A stretch of DNA of 64,000 nt, taken from NCBI GenBank assembly GCA_963995505.1, contig OZ023182.1, forward strand, positions 16,715,619 to 16,779,618, written 5' to 3'. This stretch comes from Hypericum androsaemum. Lineage: Eukaryota > Streptophyta > Magnoliopsida > Malpighiales > Hypericaceae. Within the stretch, counting starts at the first letter, position 1, and the number at the start of each line of letters is the position of its first letter. The notes beneath the pieces are model-generated. The model ran no database searches and had not been told where the DNA came from. It saw only the letters and a list, made by a program, of their open reading frames with translations. Positions 23,481 through 35,300 of the stretch are shown here, piece by piece. Both the position numbers and the translations under genes were made by a program.

Positions 23481-24752
23481 TGTTAGAGCTGCGGAAACAA
23501 TTCGATAAACGCTTAATAACAATATAAGAGATAGGAGACAATAGAAGACACACGATATACGTGATTCGGTTAACTGACTTACATCTACGGAAATTGAGAC
23601 GATCTTTCACTATGATATGTGGAGTAGAAAGATATATAGACCTCGAGCGAGGCGAACTTTCTCTACCCTTTCTCTGCCTATACTATTGCATCACTTGCTT
23701 TTGTAAAAAGAATTCTTAACTCGTGCCCCTCCTATTTATAGGAGTTAGTCCTTATTTGCTAAACAGAAAATAGATATCCTCATAATTAGAACTCTTATTA
23801 CAATAGGCAACAACTAAACATGAATTTATACATTTTCAATAATCTCCACCTTAGATCAAATTTCAATCTCAATCGCCAACTCGAGCTTCAACTATTCTTC
23901 CACATCCGATAATCTTCACTGCGCGCCTCTTCCAATAATTTTCATGCTCCACCTCGAACATGACATCATTATTTGCCTCAATCTAAAAATTCCACTTGAA
24001 ATTTTCCACGAGTATCTACTGACCATGGATCTTCATGTCCCAAAGAACTAACATATCAGGAGAAAACCGTATGTCTGCAAGCTGCACCCTACTTTTTGGC
24101 ACCATACTTTCTCAACCGAACTTTGCTACTCCACCTCTACAGAAAATCTCCGCCTTCATGTGATCACTGATCTATCTCGATCAAAACTGGATAAGAGGGC
24201 ACCAACATCTGGTCTTTGCATCACCTTCTCTTAAACATCTATTTGGCTTTTCATCACCTCTTGGTGAAACCTCTCTGGCCTTACATCACTTTTCTCATGA
24301 ACACTTTGTTGGACACTAATTTTGGAATAATTGCACCTCACTCCTTCATCCTCGTGGACCACCCGCTGATTACATGCGGAAGATTTGAGCAAACTAATAC
24401 TTGTAACAAATATGTGCCAATCTGCACTGCATCTGCGCTTTGTTAACAAGTAGTAGGTCCAAGCTCTGCTCAAGTTTCTCACATGATGCACTTCTGTGAA
24501 TCAACATGACCTGAACTAATCTGCTTTAACATGATCTCAATCTGAGCTCCATTTGGTCAACCTTAACTTAGACGAATAAAGTTACTACGCGCCCATCAAG
24601 TATCCCAATCTACATACTTGTATACTCTAAAGTTGCTTTAAAAATCATAAAATAGTCAAACCATTGACTTTTAATCAATCTGTTGACTTTTGGTTAAACA
24701 ATCAAACTACTGACTTTCAGTCAACTAAAATTTAAGGTTTTCTCCTCCAACA
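23481..24752 (-). repeat. complete LTR (1272 bp)
   Basis: It has TG...CA ends (TGTTGGAGG ... CTAACA on the minus strand) and includes AAAAGTCAACAG-type short repeats and a TATA box. No target duplication was found at its two ends. Confidence 0.68.
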
Positions 24753-24755
24753 ACC

Positions 24756-25398
24756 CAAAATACCAAGGACCAAAGGGGTGGCGGCTTACAGATCTTTACT
24801 ATCGGTATCGGAGTCTGTCTCCTCTCTGGACTGCCATAACGGCGACCATGATGGCTGGGCGCGACACGAACGATGTGAGGTGGCCTTGCCCTCCACGTCT
24901 CTTCCTCAAGGGTTCGGTGCAGCTGCGCTCTTTTTCTCTCTCCCTAATTTTCTGGCAAATGGTGCTCCTCCACTCTTTTGGGCAACGACAAGTGGTGCAA
25001 GTCTCCCTTCTCAGATTCGCTCGGTGCGGCACAACAAACCTCCTCCAAGCGCAACGGGCGGAGCTTACCTTCTCTTCTCTCTCCCTGAATCTCTCTCTCC
25101 TTGGACAGCCGTGACAACAACAGTGCATGGTGGACGGCGAGACAGCAAGGACACAGTCGGGTGGGCTAGCCTGGTCAGCGCTCGGGCCAATGGCTCCTGG
25201 GCTGGCGGTGGGGGCTGCCACATAGGGGTGGAAGCTCCTCCTCGAAAGATTGCAAACCGTAAATCAATTTCTCCCAATTTTCTCCAAAGATTAATATACT
25301 ACTTGTGCCATAATTTCTCTCTGAAACTACGAATTTGCCCTCCTTTCTGAAACAATTACGAATATGCCATTGTCTTTGCCATTGTCCTTTCTGATAAC
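24756..25398 (-). other. internal region of the LTR element
   Basis: It contains a 190-codon plus-strand frame from 24778 (the first codon is not ATG) and shorter minus-strand frames, rich in Ser/Pro/Gly. None resembles gag or pol. It is probably a filler or captured sequence. Confidence 0.45.
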
Positions 25399-25699
25399 AG
25401 TTGTTAGGGCAGCAGAAACAATTTGATACGCCATTATCAACAACATGAGAGATTGGAGACAACAGAGGACACACAATATACGTGGTTCAATCAACTGACC
25501 TACATTCATGGTAGTTAAGACGATCTTTTACTATAATATGTGGAATATAAAGATACATAGACCTCAGACGAGACGACCTACCTCTAACATTTTTCTGCCT
25601 ATACTAATGCATCTTTTGTTTTTATCCAAAGAATTCTCAAATCCTGCCCTCCTATTTAATGGGCGGAGCATGGATGAATTGCTTGCGGCCCATGGGCGG

Positions 25700-27380
25700 A
25701 GCATGGACGAATTGGACGGCCCGTCTTACAACATTTTTTTGGTATAATTTATTTTCTTAATAATATATTTTTATATTCGTCAAATTTTAACAATAACCTA
25801 CTCAAGTATAATGAATTCCTTACCGCTTAACCGTCCGACTCAAAATATTTGATGTCATGCATGACAACTTCAAATGTATGGTCAGATATGGGCCCCACAT
25901 GTGTCCACGTGGAACCGAGTACCCCGGCTCGTTATGAACGTGTCTTGTGACTCTCATCTAATAAGCAAAAGAAAGCAAGCCCACATTCTTCGGTTGGGGT
26001 GGCTGGCTTTTCCGGGATCGCACCACCGCCCACGAGCAAGTACAACTTTTACTCGATGTAAATCAGAGTTTCTATTTTTATAAGTGATTTAAATGAGAGT
26101 CGTTTCAACGTAATTCAGATAAACATTTTTTAATAAAAATGTTACAATTTAAGAGAACAAATTTCATACGTTACTTCACACAGCTCGAATTTACTGGTTG
26201 ACCATTTACAATTCATACTTTTCAACATAGATTAATCATAACTTCAAGTCCTATTTTTTATCAGAAGAAAGTATCAAGAGGGAGCTGATTTATATAAAGT
26301 ACTCACATCCCATATTAAACGAAATAATCCTACAATAGGCAAAAACTTATTTAAGCGGGACACTGGTGAAACATATCATCAATAAGGTTATCAACCAAAT
26401 CATAAATTCTGCTGGCTAAAATTGTAAATAATCGGATAATTATCAATTGACTCGAACATACTTCTCCAAAATTATCATCTAGACGTGTACAAAACTTGAT
26501 TCAAAGTCTCGATACAATCATGACATCAGTATGACGTCAAATGTCTGGGTGGTCCCCAAAAGCCCGCTTCCCTCTCTTTTCCTGGACACTTCTTCCCAAT
26601 TGCTTGAAAAGTCAAATCTTGAGCATAATAATAATAATAATTTTTCGTTAATTTATGGCATTTACTAGAAGTAAAAGATATTATCATAGTGTTCCATTAT
26701 GAATAAAGAGATTTTACCAACAAAGTTGAGAAGTAGAAAGAACTTGAATTTATGTCTCACTAATTTAAAAATATCACTGAAAAATTTATACCTAAAATAA
26801 TTCTGATAATATTCGAATTTAAATATTATAACTTACACAAAAATGTTGAGCAATATCAAATCTTATTAATAATGAATTTCTTAATATAGTTTAAGACTTA
26901 ACTCAAAATTTATTTAATAAAAATATAAAATCTCATACTATTTGATTAACTTTGATTGGTTACCAAAGGGTCAAAGAAAAGCTCGAGCTTTCCGATCATG
27001 GGAATTCCAGAAATTGCCCTTTACTTAGGTTAGGGCGGGCCCCTTTCCCCCATCCCGTAAAACTTTTCAATCAATGACCAAAGAGCCTTACCTTAGACGG
27101 CAATTTCTTTTTTTTTGTTGAGGGAATAGACGGCAATTTCAATCATAAAACACCCACCCACGATGACTTGCTTTAGCTACTCCCTTCTCTGGGCCTACCT
27201 TATATTATAACAAAATTATAACACTCCTTTTATTATATAATATATTCCACATTTTTTCTTTACAAATAGTTTTCGGTAACGTGAAAGATATCATTTAGTT
27301 ATTCTTATAGATATTAGACAATGTTCGACTTTAAATAAAAAGATTCCGGCAAATGCTAGAACCATCTCCCAACTCCCCCA
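25700..27380. other. intergenic, AT-rich
   Basis: A 20-bp direct repeat GGGCGGAGCATGGAYGAATT occurs at about 25660 and again about 34 bp later. No gene was recognised. Confidence 0.55.
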
Positions 27381-27386
27381 ACCCAC

Positions 27387-27394
27387 TATATAAA
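27387..27394 (+). promoter_or_regulatory. TATA box of the SAUR gene
   Basis: TATATAAA in the context CCCACTATATAAACC, about 217 bp before the ATG. Confidence 0.65.
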
Positions 27395-27610
27395 CCAACA
27401 TCCACCCTTGTTTGGAATCCCAATCTCTTTGTTTTACATAACAAAACACCTTCTTATCATGAGCAACATACCTAGAAGATCACTCACAGACGCTTCCCTT
27501 ACCCTCTTCAACCTCGCCATTTCCGCATCCGATCCGTGGCCTTTCTCTGTGGTAATTGGTGTCTTATAACACACAAAAAACTCCAACCCAAAAACACAAA
27601 GCCAAAGAAA

Positions 27611-27994
27611 ATGGGGATTAGTGAAGATAATCACCACCACCATCATCATAATCATCACATGATTAGCTTCCACTTCCACCTGCCTCACCTCCACCTCCAC
27701 CTCCACCACCACCACGAGAAGAAGGGGCTAACGAAGGATATCCCGAAAGGGTGCCTCGCGATAATGGTGGGACACGGGGAGGAGCAGCAGAGGTTCGTGA
27801 TCCCTGTGATGTACGTCAACCACCCGCTCTTCATGGACCTGTTGAAGGAGACCGAGGAGGAGTACGGGTTCGACCACCAGGGACCCATCACCATCCCCTG
27901 CCAAGTGGAGGACTTCCGTAACGTCCAAGGCATCATCGAGGCCCAGGATCATCACCACCACCATCATCATCTTCATCTTCTGTGTTGTAATTAG
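27611..27994 (+). CDS. SAUR (small auxin-up RNA) protein, SAUR32-like, His-rich
   Basis: An intronless gene of 127 aa. The SAUR core spans about residues 41-113: IPKGCLAIMVGHGEEQQRFV, IPVMYVNHPLF, LLKETEEEYGFD, PITIPCQVEDF. It is flanked on both sides by histidine runs, N-terminal (NHHHHHHNHH, then HLHLHHHH) and C-terminal (DHHHHHHHLHL). SAUR proteins act in auxin-driven cell expansion, mainly by inhibiting PP2C.D phosphatases and so keeping plasma-membrane H+-ATPase active. The IPKGCLAIMVG and FGFD-like motifs with His-rich tails match the SAUR32 branch as I remember it. Downstream is AT-rich with ATTTA-like motifs, but no clear DST element was identified. Confidence 0.95.
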   Translation: MGISEDNHHHHHHNHHMISFHFHLPHLHLHLHHHHEKKGLTKDIPKGCLAIMVGHGEEQQRFVIPVMYVNHPLFMDLLKETEEEYGFDHQGPITIPCQVEDFRNVQGIIEAQDHHHHHHHLHLLCCN

Positions 27995-28136
27995 GGCTCG
28001 ATTGTTTTTTTTATCATTCCTTTAATATTATTACTATTATACATAAAAGTATACAATTGTATTATGGTAACGAAATATGTGACGTGTACTCTGATTTGTT
28101 GCTATATAATATATGTTAATTAATATTGATGATGAC

Positions 28137-28265
28137 GAAATTAAAGTTTGGGTGCAAATTTTTTTTTTTAGGAAAGAATACTCATATATTGATTAAAATA
28201 ACTGAAAATGTGGCTACATAACATCCAAAGCTAGAACCTCTGAAATTAAAGTTTGGGTGCAAATT
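28137..28265 (-). mobile_element. 81-bp retroposon insert with 24-bp target-site duplication
   Basis: GAAATTAAAGTTTGGGTGCA plus AATT occurs exactly at 28137-28160 and 28242-28265. Between the copies are 81 bp beginning with nine T, that is, a poly(A) tail on the minus strand. A long perfect duplication plus a poly(A) tail is the signature of LINE-type target-primed insertion, here severely 5'-truncated. Confidence 0.85.
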
Positions 28266-28269
28266 GAAG

Positions 28270-30960
28270 GGAAAAGAAAAAGTTCGTTTAGGTTATTATT
28301 ACAATTGTAAAGGGAAAAGCGCGTGTTTGAAGTAATGTTTGCTTAGCTTCTATGTTTTGCAATTTTTTTATAGCGTCTCCACATATACTAAGCCAATTAA
28401 TTCTATGTCGATTCAGATCTTTGAATTAATTTTTTTTCCAAAAATTCGAACTCAAAAATTATTAAGTACTAATTACATGCATATCGTCCTTATACAACTT
28501 TTATTAATGATGAGAGAGAGTTGTAATCCAACTTGGAAGCGTATAGGACACGGTTGGAACTTGGAGGAGGGATAAGGGTTTGCTTAGGGCCAAGGGTTTT
28601 CGGTAGCTATGGGGCCAACGGTTTAAATTGCGGTTGCGGTTGGAATTTATAATCGCAAAAAATTGTGGATAATTTATAACTGGTTACAATTTGATCAAGT
28701 TCTAATCCAGCGGATGTTCCTCCCATCGGTTTTTTTTTGGTAGAATCCCATCGGTTATTTTGTTGTGAATATATTTATTGGCGGGGATACATATAATTTG
28801 ATTTGTCTATAACTTTATGGTATCCGGTCTTATATTAAGAGCTACAATTAATCTATAATCGAACATTGTTTGATCTCAAAAAATATATGACGGTAAGATT
28901 CTATATTCAAAAAGTTCAATACATATCAAAATTCATTTAGCCTAATAACAGTAGTTAGTTAAAGGAAAGTCCAGAGTTGAAGCACAAGTATAATTATGGT
29001 GTAAAAATTTAAATTTCACTTCATCTATATCTTTAAAATAGTTTTATAATTTCATATAATATTTATCTTGTTGTTATAATATTTGTTAGTTATTAATTTT
29101 GATTTTAATTATATTTCTAACTTTTTATATCTCTTTAGTTAAATTCCTATTTATAAAATCTCTAGATTGCTTCATTCTGACTTGAAGTTCTCTCACTACC
29201 CACGATGCAACTGTTCAATCTGTTTATCATATCCTCTAATAATATTCTTATTTTTCTAATCATTCTAGTATTATTATGTACCAAATCCCTTCTATTTCTG
29301 ACAACTCCTTGTTTTTTCCATACATAAATTTTATTACTCACCAAAAAATACCGTCAAATGTGCACGAGTATAATACACCAATAATTTATATAAATACATA
29401 ATTAAGGCATTACATGCATTAATACACAAGCGAAACCCATGTGGTGCAGAAGCTTTAACCTCTGGAATACCAATTTTCCAACACCTTTTGTATTTAGTTT
29501 CTTTTAAAATGAAGTTCTCAACATTGCAATTAAAAAACAATTACGTTATTGGGAAAAAATGTTTTATATTAGGTCATGTCTAGCACAACAAACTGCTCGG
29601 GTATAAAATAGCTAATTTATAATTATTGGTCAGACAACAAATAAAGCTCAACAATGATATTTATTTTAGATTAAATATCATGAAGTAGGAATGAATGATT
29701 TGGTTTAAGCGATAAAAAACTTGATACTAGCAATGCGTGATAGATCAATAAAAATTTAGCACGAAGTAGATTGGAATAGTTTAACCCATATGCCTGATTG
29801 TGAAAGATTACAACTAAACTTAAATTAAAATAGCCAGGAAATAACATGGATAACATATTGAACAATGTTATTTGCGCATTCTTTTTGTATTAATTACATT
29901 TTAAAGAATTAAGCCATTGATAATATAATTACATTTTGGTCGGTTAACCAAAGAATCATATGTTCTTTTGTAATTTTCAAGATGTAATTCTGATTTTTTT
30001 AGTTGTTCCATTCTAAAATTCTGGTATAATATGTACATTAAACTATTTTTTTAGAGGCAACTTGATTTTATTAAATAAATAATATGCGAGTCCGAACCAA
30101 AATAAAGAATAAATCTTTTACTATTTGAAGTCAATATATATCTATTCAACAAAAAAGAGAAGAATAAAGGCAGTGATCATATAATCCATATAATTATATT
30201 ACCTCCAAAACACTCCAATTAAGGTGGATGCATGATTGTTAATGTTATAAAGTCCAATACCTTAATGACGCTGTTCGACTCTTAAAAGGTGCAAGTGGTG
30301 TCCAATACATACACGAGAAATATGTACAGAGACCGCGTGGCTATCGTTTGCTCTGTCATTACAACACATTTGTGGGGCTATCATAGAATAATTTACTCGA
30401 TTCTCGATTCTGAATTAATCATAATCGTCGTTAATAAGTATAGATATTGGATTATAGAACACCAAAAATAAATCAATGACACTGCTGTTTGAGCCACTAG
30501 GGTAAGCCCCGGTCCCGACGCTAAAAAGTCATCTATTGCATGTGAAAAAGAGCTTATTTGATGCACTTTCGGAGCTGGGACGAGGCCTTGGCAACCATAG
30601 CTATAGCCTATAGATGGGCATTTTTTCTTTCCCGTGAGATCGAATAATTAGGTTGGAATTTTGACAGAAAAAAAGGTTGGTCCCGATGAGAATCCTATGG
30701 TGGAAAAGGAGAAAATGGTTCGGGTTTTTTCTGAAATATACCACGGTACAATAATTAGGCGGAAATTCGGTGGCGTTATCGATGAATTTTTTTATCGGAT
30801 GAGTCCAGAAGTGATTTTAATCATGTAGTTTTTTTTCCTTTTAATCTTATCAGATCGAGATTCTTTATTAAAAAATAGACTAATATCCTGATTGTCACGG
30901 GATTAATCCTAATTTCCAAGATAAATGCTCTTTAACTATACATTACCTGTTCTCGGGACG
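28270..30960. other. intergenic, AT-rich
   Basis: No gene or defined repeat was recognised in this long AT-rich stretch. Confidence 0.55.
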
Positions 30961-30964
30961 AACA

Positions 30965-30973
30965 TATATAAAA
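30965..30973 (+). promoter_or_regulatory. TATA box before the small ORF
   Basis: TATATAAAA followed 51 bp later by the ATG at 31025. Spacing is normal for a plant TATA promoter with a short, A-rich 5' UTR. Confidence 0.5.
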
Positions 30974-31024
30974 GAGATCCCAAAAAATAAAACAAACCAA
31001 GAGAATACCAAAATCACAAAAATA

Positions 31025-31177
31025 ATGTTGCATTCTTGCGCCCTCTTTTATATTTGCTTAATCCTTGTGACATTCTGGGCAATTTGGCTGCTTCATAAAG
31101 AAGGATGGTTCGATTCGATGGACGATGATGGGCTTAGTGGTTTGTACTGGATGACGGATGCGGATGGCTCTTTATGA
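31025..31177 (+). CDS. candidate 50-aa membrane/secreted micropeptide
   Basis: ATG to TGA, 50 residues. The N-terminal half (LHSCALFYICLILVTFWAIW) is a single strong hydrophobic helix. After LLHKEG comes an acidic tail with DSMDDDGLSGLYWMTDADGS. No family is recognised. It could be a signal-anchor peptide or a short secreted peptide precursor. Support comes from the TATA box 51 bp upstream, the A-rich leader with a good start context (AAAATAATGTTG), and a local rise in GC inside the frame. It stands alone, with more than 1.2 kb to the next gene. It could be a chance frame. Confidence 0.45.
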   Translation: MLHSCALFYICLILVTFWAIWLLHKEGWFDSMDDDGLSGLYWMTDADGSL

Positions 31178-31179
31178 TC

Positions 31180-32381
31180 CCTGGTGAATCTCTTTATTCA
31201 AAGTCGAGTAATATCGAACCTTATTTTGAGACGATTTTATTAATGATATCTTTTACATTTTTTTATATATTTAAAGGTTGACACATTTCGTTTTTTTCCC
31301 TTCAGAAGAACCGTGTATGCCTAATTTTATGTATTATTTTTTGCTTCGTTCTTATTGTTATAGTAAGTACTAAGTACTAGAGCTACTTATAATTATTGTT
31401 ATTTTTTGGGTTTTGAGTTCATATTTAGTAGATCCACTTCTCATCCAACTTTTGTCAACGGATAAGAGGTTATTCCATCTTAACAAAAGATGTTAAGAGT
31501 TTCAACACCGTTAATACCTTTGTTAGGGAAACCTTTGTTTGGGATTTGGTGTGGTATGCACAAGTGCACCATTCTCGTACTTGAATCGTGCCAAAAAGGC
31601 ACTTAAAATTAAAAATAAAATAAATGTCTAATAACAAAAGTTTGTGATATCATAGATTTTCCACTTGACCGTGCGATGTCAAATCCTTATAATAGATTTT
31701 CCATTTGTCAAATCTTTAATTTTCGGCTAGGCTTTTTCTTTGACTTGACCGTGTTCGCGGAGATATCCTTCTTGTTGTATCTCAAGGGAAAGCTATGCTA
31801 ACATTTTAAAAATTCTAACATGCACCTGATTTAGATTAAAATAATTATATTTTTTAGATACGTCTCCGTGTTATTTTATAATTAGACGTACAAAATTGAA
31901 TAATTTTCTGGTGATCGTTCTTCATGAAGTGACAATATTTTGACCGGGAAGGGATTCATCACCCCACCATAAATCGAATTTGTTTTTGATAAATTCAACA
32001 CATTTTCCTTCTTTAAAAAAAATTCAAACCAGGCATGTGAAAAGGAAAGAAAAAATCTAAACAATCCCATAAAGGCGGGAATAATGCCGTAGGTGAATTC
32101 TTACGTCATCAGGCAGACAAATAATGTATAGAACTCTCATTTGATTTTTTGTGATATGAACAATGAAGACGGGAATTACAATACCCTCCCAAAACAGAAG
32201 AATTATAATCTACAAACATATTTTCGACAATATTGGGCTGTTATAGCCAGTCTTAATCTTCCAATTGTACATGTCAAATGACAAATAATTTGACAAATTT
32301 AATATAACCAAATGGGCTGGACAAACAATGTCAAAATCAAACACCCGAACAACCGATAATTTCAGGAACTTGAGCTCGAAA
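31180..32381. other. intergenic and 3' UTR of the kinase gene
   Basis: AT-rich, with no further gene seen. Confidence 0.55.
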
Positions 32382-35300
32382 CTATCGATGTCTTGAATTA
32401 GCATTGCGTATTGTTACTCCATGTAAAAGTTTAGTGTATCCCAGAAAGCTAAGCTTCCCGTCGGATTTTCGGATCCAATCACTCACAAACGAATGCGCTT
32501 GGGGACTCAAATTCATTTCCTGCATATAGATTGTTTCGTTGTCAAGTATTTGGATTGCAAGTGGACGGAGAAATAAGTTGACCAACAAGAGCAGAATGGC
32601 GTACCAGAGCCAGTTCCTCCACTGAGATCATCCTGTTCCCTTCTTGTTCGAAGTATTCAAAAGCCGCTGTCGCAATGTTCTCCCAGTCTTCATGTGCCTC
32701 GAGTTGATGTGCGCTGATTGCTGCTGCGCAGAATTCTTTGAAACCCATTTTTTTACGCGACAGGGGTTCCATCTGAAATTTAACGATGGATTGTTAATAC
32801 GAGTCAATCGCAGCAGATTGGGTAGCTTTGGAAGAATCTAGTCACAGACTCTATGCAGGACGCCACTTGCAATAAACTCGAGAGAAAGAAGCAGCAGTAG
32901 AAGCTTCCCATATTCGATCCATAACAAAAAACATAAGAAGTTACTCCTCATTCATTGTCCATAAAACTGACATAAGCAAGCAATGAACTAGACTAATGAT
33001 CTTTAGCAATGCTTTTAGATGTAGGTGCAACCTATAGGCAAAGGAGGAGGCAAATTACAATTACAATTACAACCGAATACATGCATTCAAGAAAGATGCT
33101 TTGTGTCTACTCTGTCTCCTTGGCTATCAATGGTATACATTTGAAGAATGCAAGGACAAAGCTCATATGACTCTTAAGGTAGAAAATTTGCTACTGTGAA
33201 AATCCTCAGGATCTACAGTGGCAGAGAGTTCTCACCGCTGTTAAAATGTCCAGAACCCTTGCCTCCTTCATTGCGTCCGTAACTTGTCTTGTTAAAGCCT
33301 GCACTTGTACCATAAGTTTAAAATGAATTCTACAGCAGTTGGATCTTTTTTTCGAATTGAATCAACCAATTACACATGTTAGTTATGCAACAAGAACTGA
33401 GATAGAATTCCTGATGCGAGGGATGACTAACCACTCTGAAATTGCTGAGGGTCACATGATCATCTTTTGGCTCCAACAGCCTGAATTGAGCCCTAAGATA
33501 GACAAGTTCATCATCCGGAATGGCTCTTGAAAGAGCCTGCAAAAAACCATGTTAGGATAATGCAACAAAAAGACCATGATCAATAGGAAAACATTGATGC
33601 TGCAGTATAGGTGATGGTGGTCCTTTCATTATAAGATATTAAGAAAGTGGGTTGTTATTAGTTTTCCATGCATCTATAAGCACCTGACAAAGAAATTTAA
33701 TTCCACGCACATCGTTAGGCTTGTCAAGGTAATAAAGATGATAAAATTTACCAAAAAAGGAAATAAAGATGATAAATATATGTATGTGTATCAATAAGTA
33801 CCTTCAGTGCTGCACGCTTGAAAGGCGTGGAACGCACATACGACTTGACTAACTTGAAGATTAAGATGTCCAAAGGCACTTCAAGGGTTTCATCACGTAA
33901 CCAGGGGTGAGCTGCAAATGAATTATGGATTGGCAAGTTTAAGATGAGTAACCATGCACTTCAAGGGTTTCATCACATAATCAGGGGTGACCAAGTTTAA
34001 ACCAACCAGGATAAATTAAACATTTCATATTGGAACTGTAAATATCATCTGAGGTCACTCACTCAGGATGACATAACAGGTGATACCTTTTCAATAAAAC
34101 GTGGTTGGCAATGTGTCGTATTTAGTGACAATACATCACAATTTTCACTACTTGCAATAGAAACAACAAATTATGCTTAAATATCAACAATTTAAATGAT
34201 TAGCAGTTCAATGGGAATAGAAACCAGCTTACTAAGCGCTTGAGAAGCAGTCATTCTCTTCCGGTGGTCCTTGTTCAAAAGCCTTTTCAAAAAGTCTTTA
34301 GCTTCTGGCGAAACCACAGGCCAAGGAGTATCATCAAAGTTAGGTTCAGCTCTCAACACAGATCTAAATATTCCTGATTCTGTACGTGCCCAAAATGGTC
34401 TACTTCCACAAAGTAATATATATGTTATGACACCAATACTCCATATATCAGCTTCAACATTGTATGATCTATGGAGAACTTCTGGAGCAACGTAGTACGC
34501 ACTGCCAACAATATCGTTGAGACGTTGATCTGCATAAGTAAAACAACTGCTGTGTTTGCCCTCAAACTGAGAGAGAGAAAAAAACATGACCACGAACTGG
34601 GAGAAGCAGAAGGCCAGAGATTAGAGAATGTAACAGATGTGATGCAAAATGAAATCAAATGCCTTTATGTGTAACACCGATCTTCCACATTAAACGCATT
34701 TCCATTGCCATGTAATTGTCATGATAAGATGAATGATACTGCATAGCAAAATACAGCAGAAGTCTTTGCAACAATTGATTGACAAGGAGGCAACAATCCT
34801 AATCTTCAGTAGTGGATAAAGAAAGAAAAAAATTGTGGATGAGACATTGATGGAAATTCGGTCTTTAAGCCAGAAGTGCACTGACCAGTAAACAGTAACA
34901 TAAACGTAATTTAAGAAAAAAATAATATTTCTCATTTAACAGATTAAGTGTGATCCAAAGAAACTAATGTATTGCTACTAAAAAACTGGAGAGATAATAG
35001 ACTGGGATTCTAGAATGCTAGAACGAAAAGAAGCACAAGGCGGGCCTGAATATGGGAGAACTCTGCATGGACGCTGAGCATATACAGTAGTACTTCACAG
35101 ATGCACAACTCATGCTAACCGAGTAAAACACTAGAACCTAGCTGTTCAAAATACAGCAGTCTCCCTATGTGTAAACAACTAATGATGAATTCAAATTCAC
35201 CACTGAAACAACAACCAAGGACTAAAAGAACAGAAGAGTTCTAATAAAAGAAAATAATACCACGCTCAAAAATCTTGCAAGCAGATGCGAAATTACCTGG

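Larger units (their letters stand above)
23481..25660 (-). mobile_element. non-coding LTR retroelement remnant
   Basis: Two same-orientation copies of one LTR are seen. Copy A is complete at 23481-24752: on the minus strand it starts TGTTGGAGGAGAAAACC and ends CTAACA. Copy B starts at 25402 and matches A for about 255 bp (GCRGAAACAATT, ATATACGTG, TGCCTATACT), then is lost near 25660. Between them lie about 650 bp with no gag or pol. Next to LTR B, on the minus strand, CTGTTATCAGAAAGG could be a decayed primer-binding site. A TATA box CTATAAATAGG lies in LTR A near 23731-23742 (minus). Confidence 0.7.

Noticed and set aside
24778..25350. 190-codon frame in the core of the LTR element
   Set aside because: Its first codon is not ATG, the composition is Ser/Pro-rich, and nothing similar to a known protein is seen.
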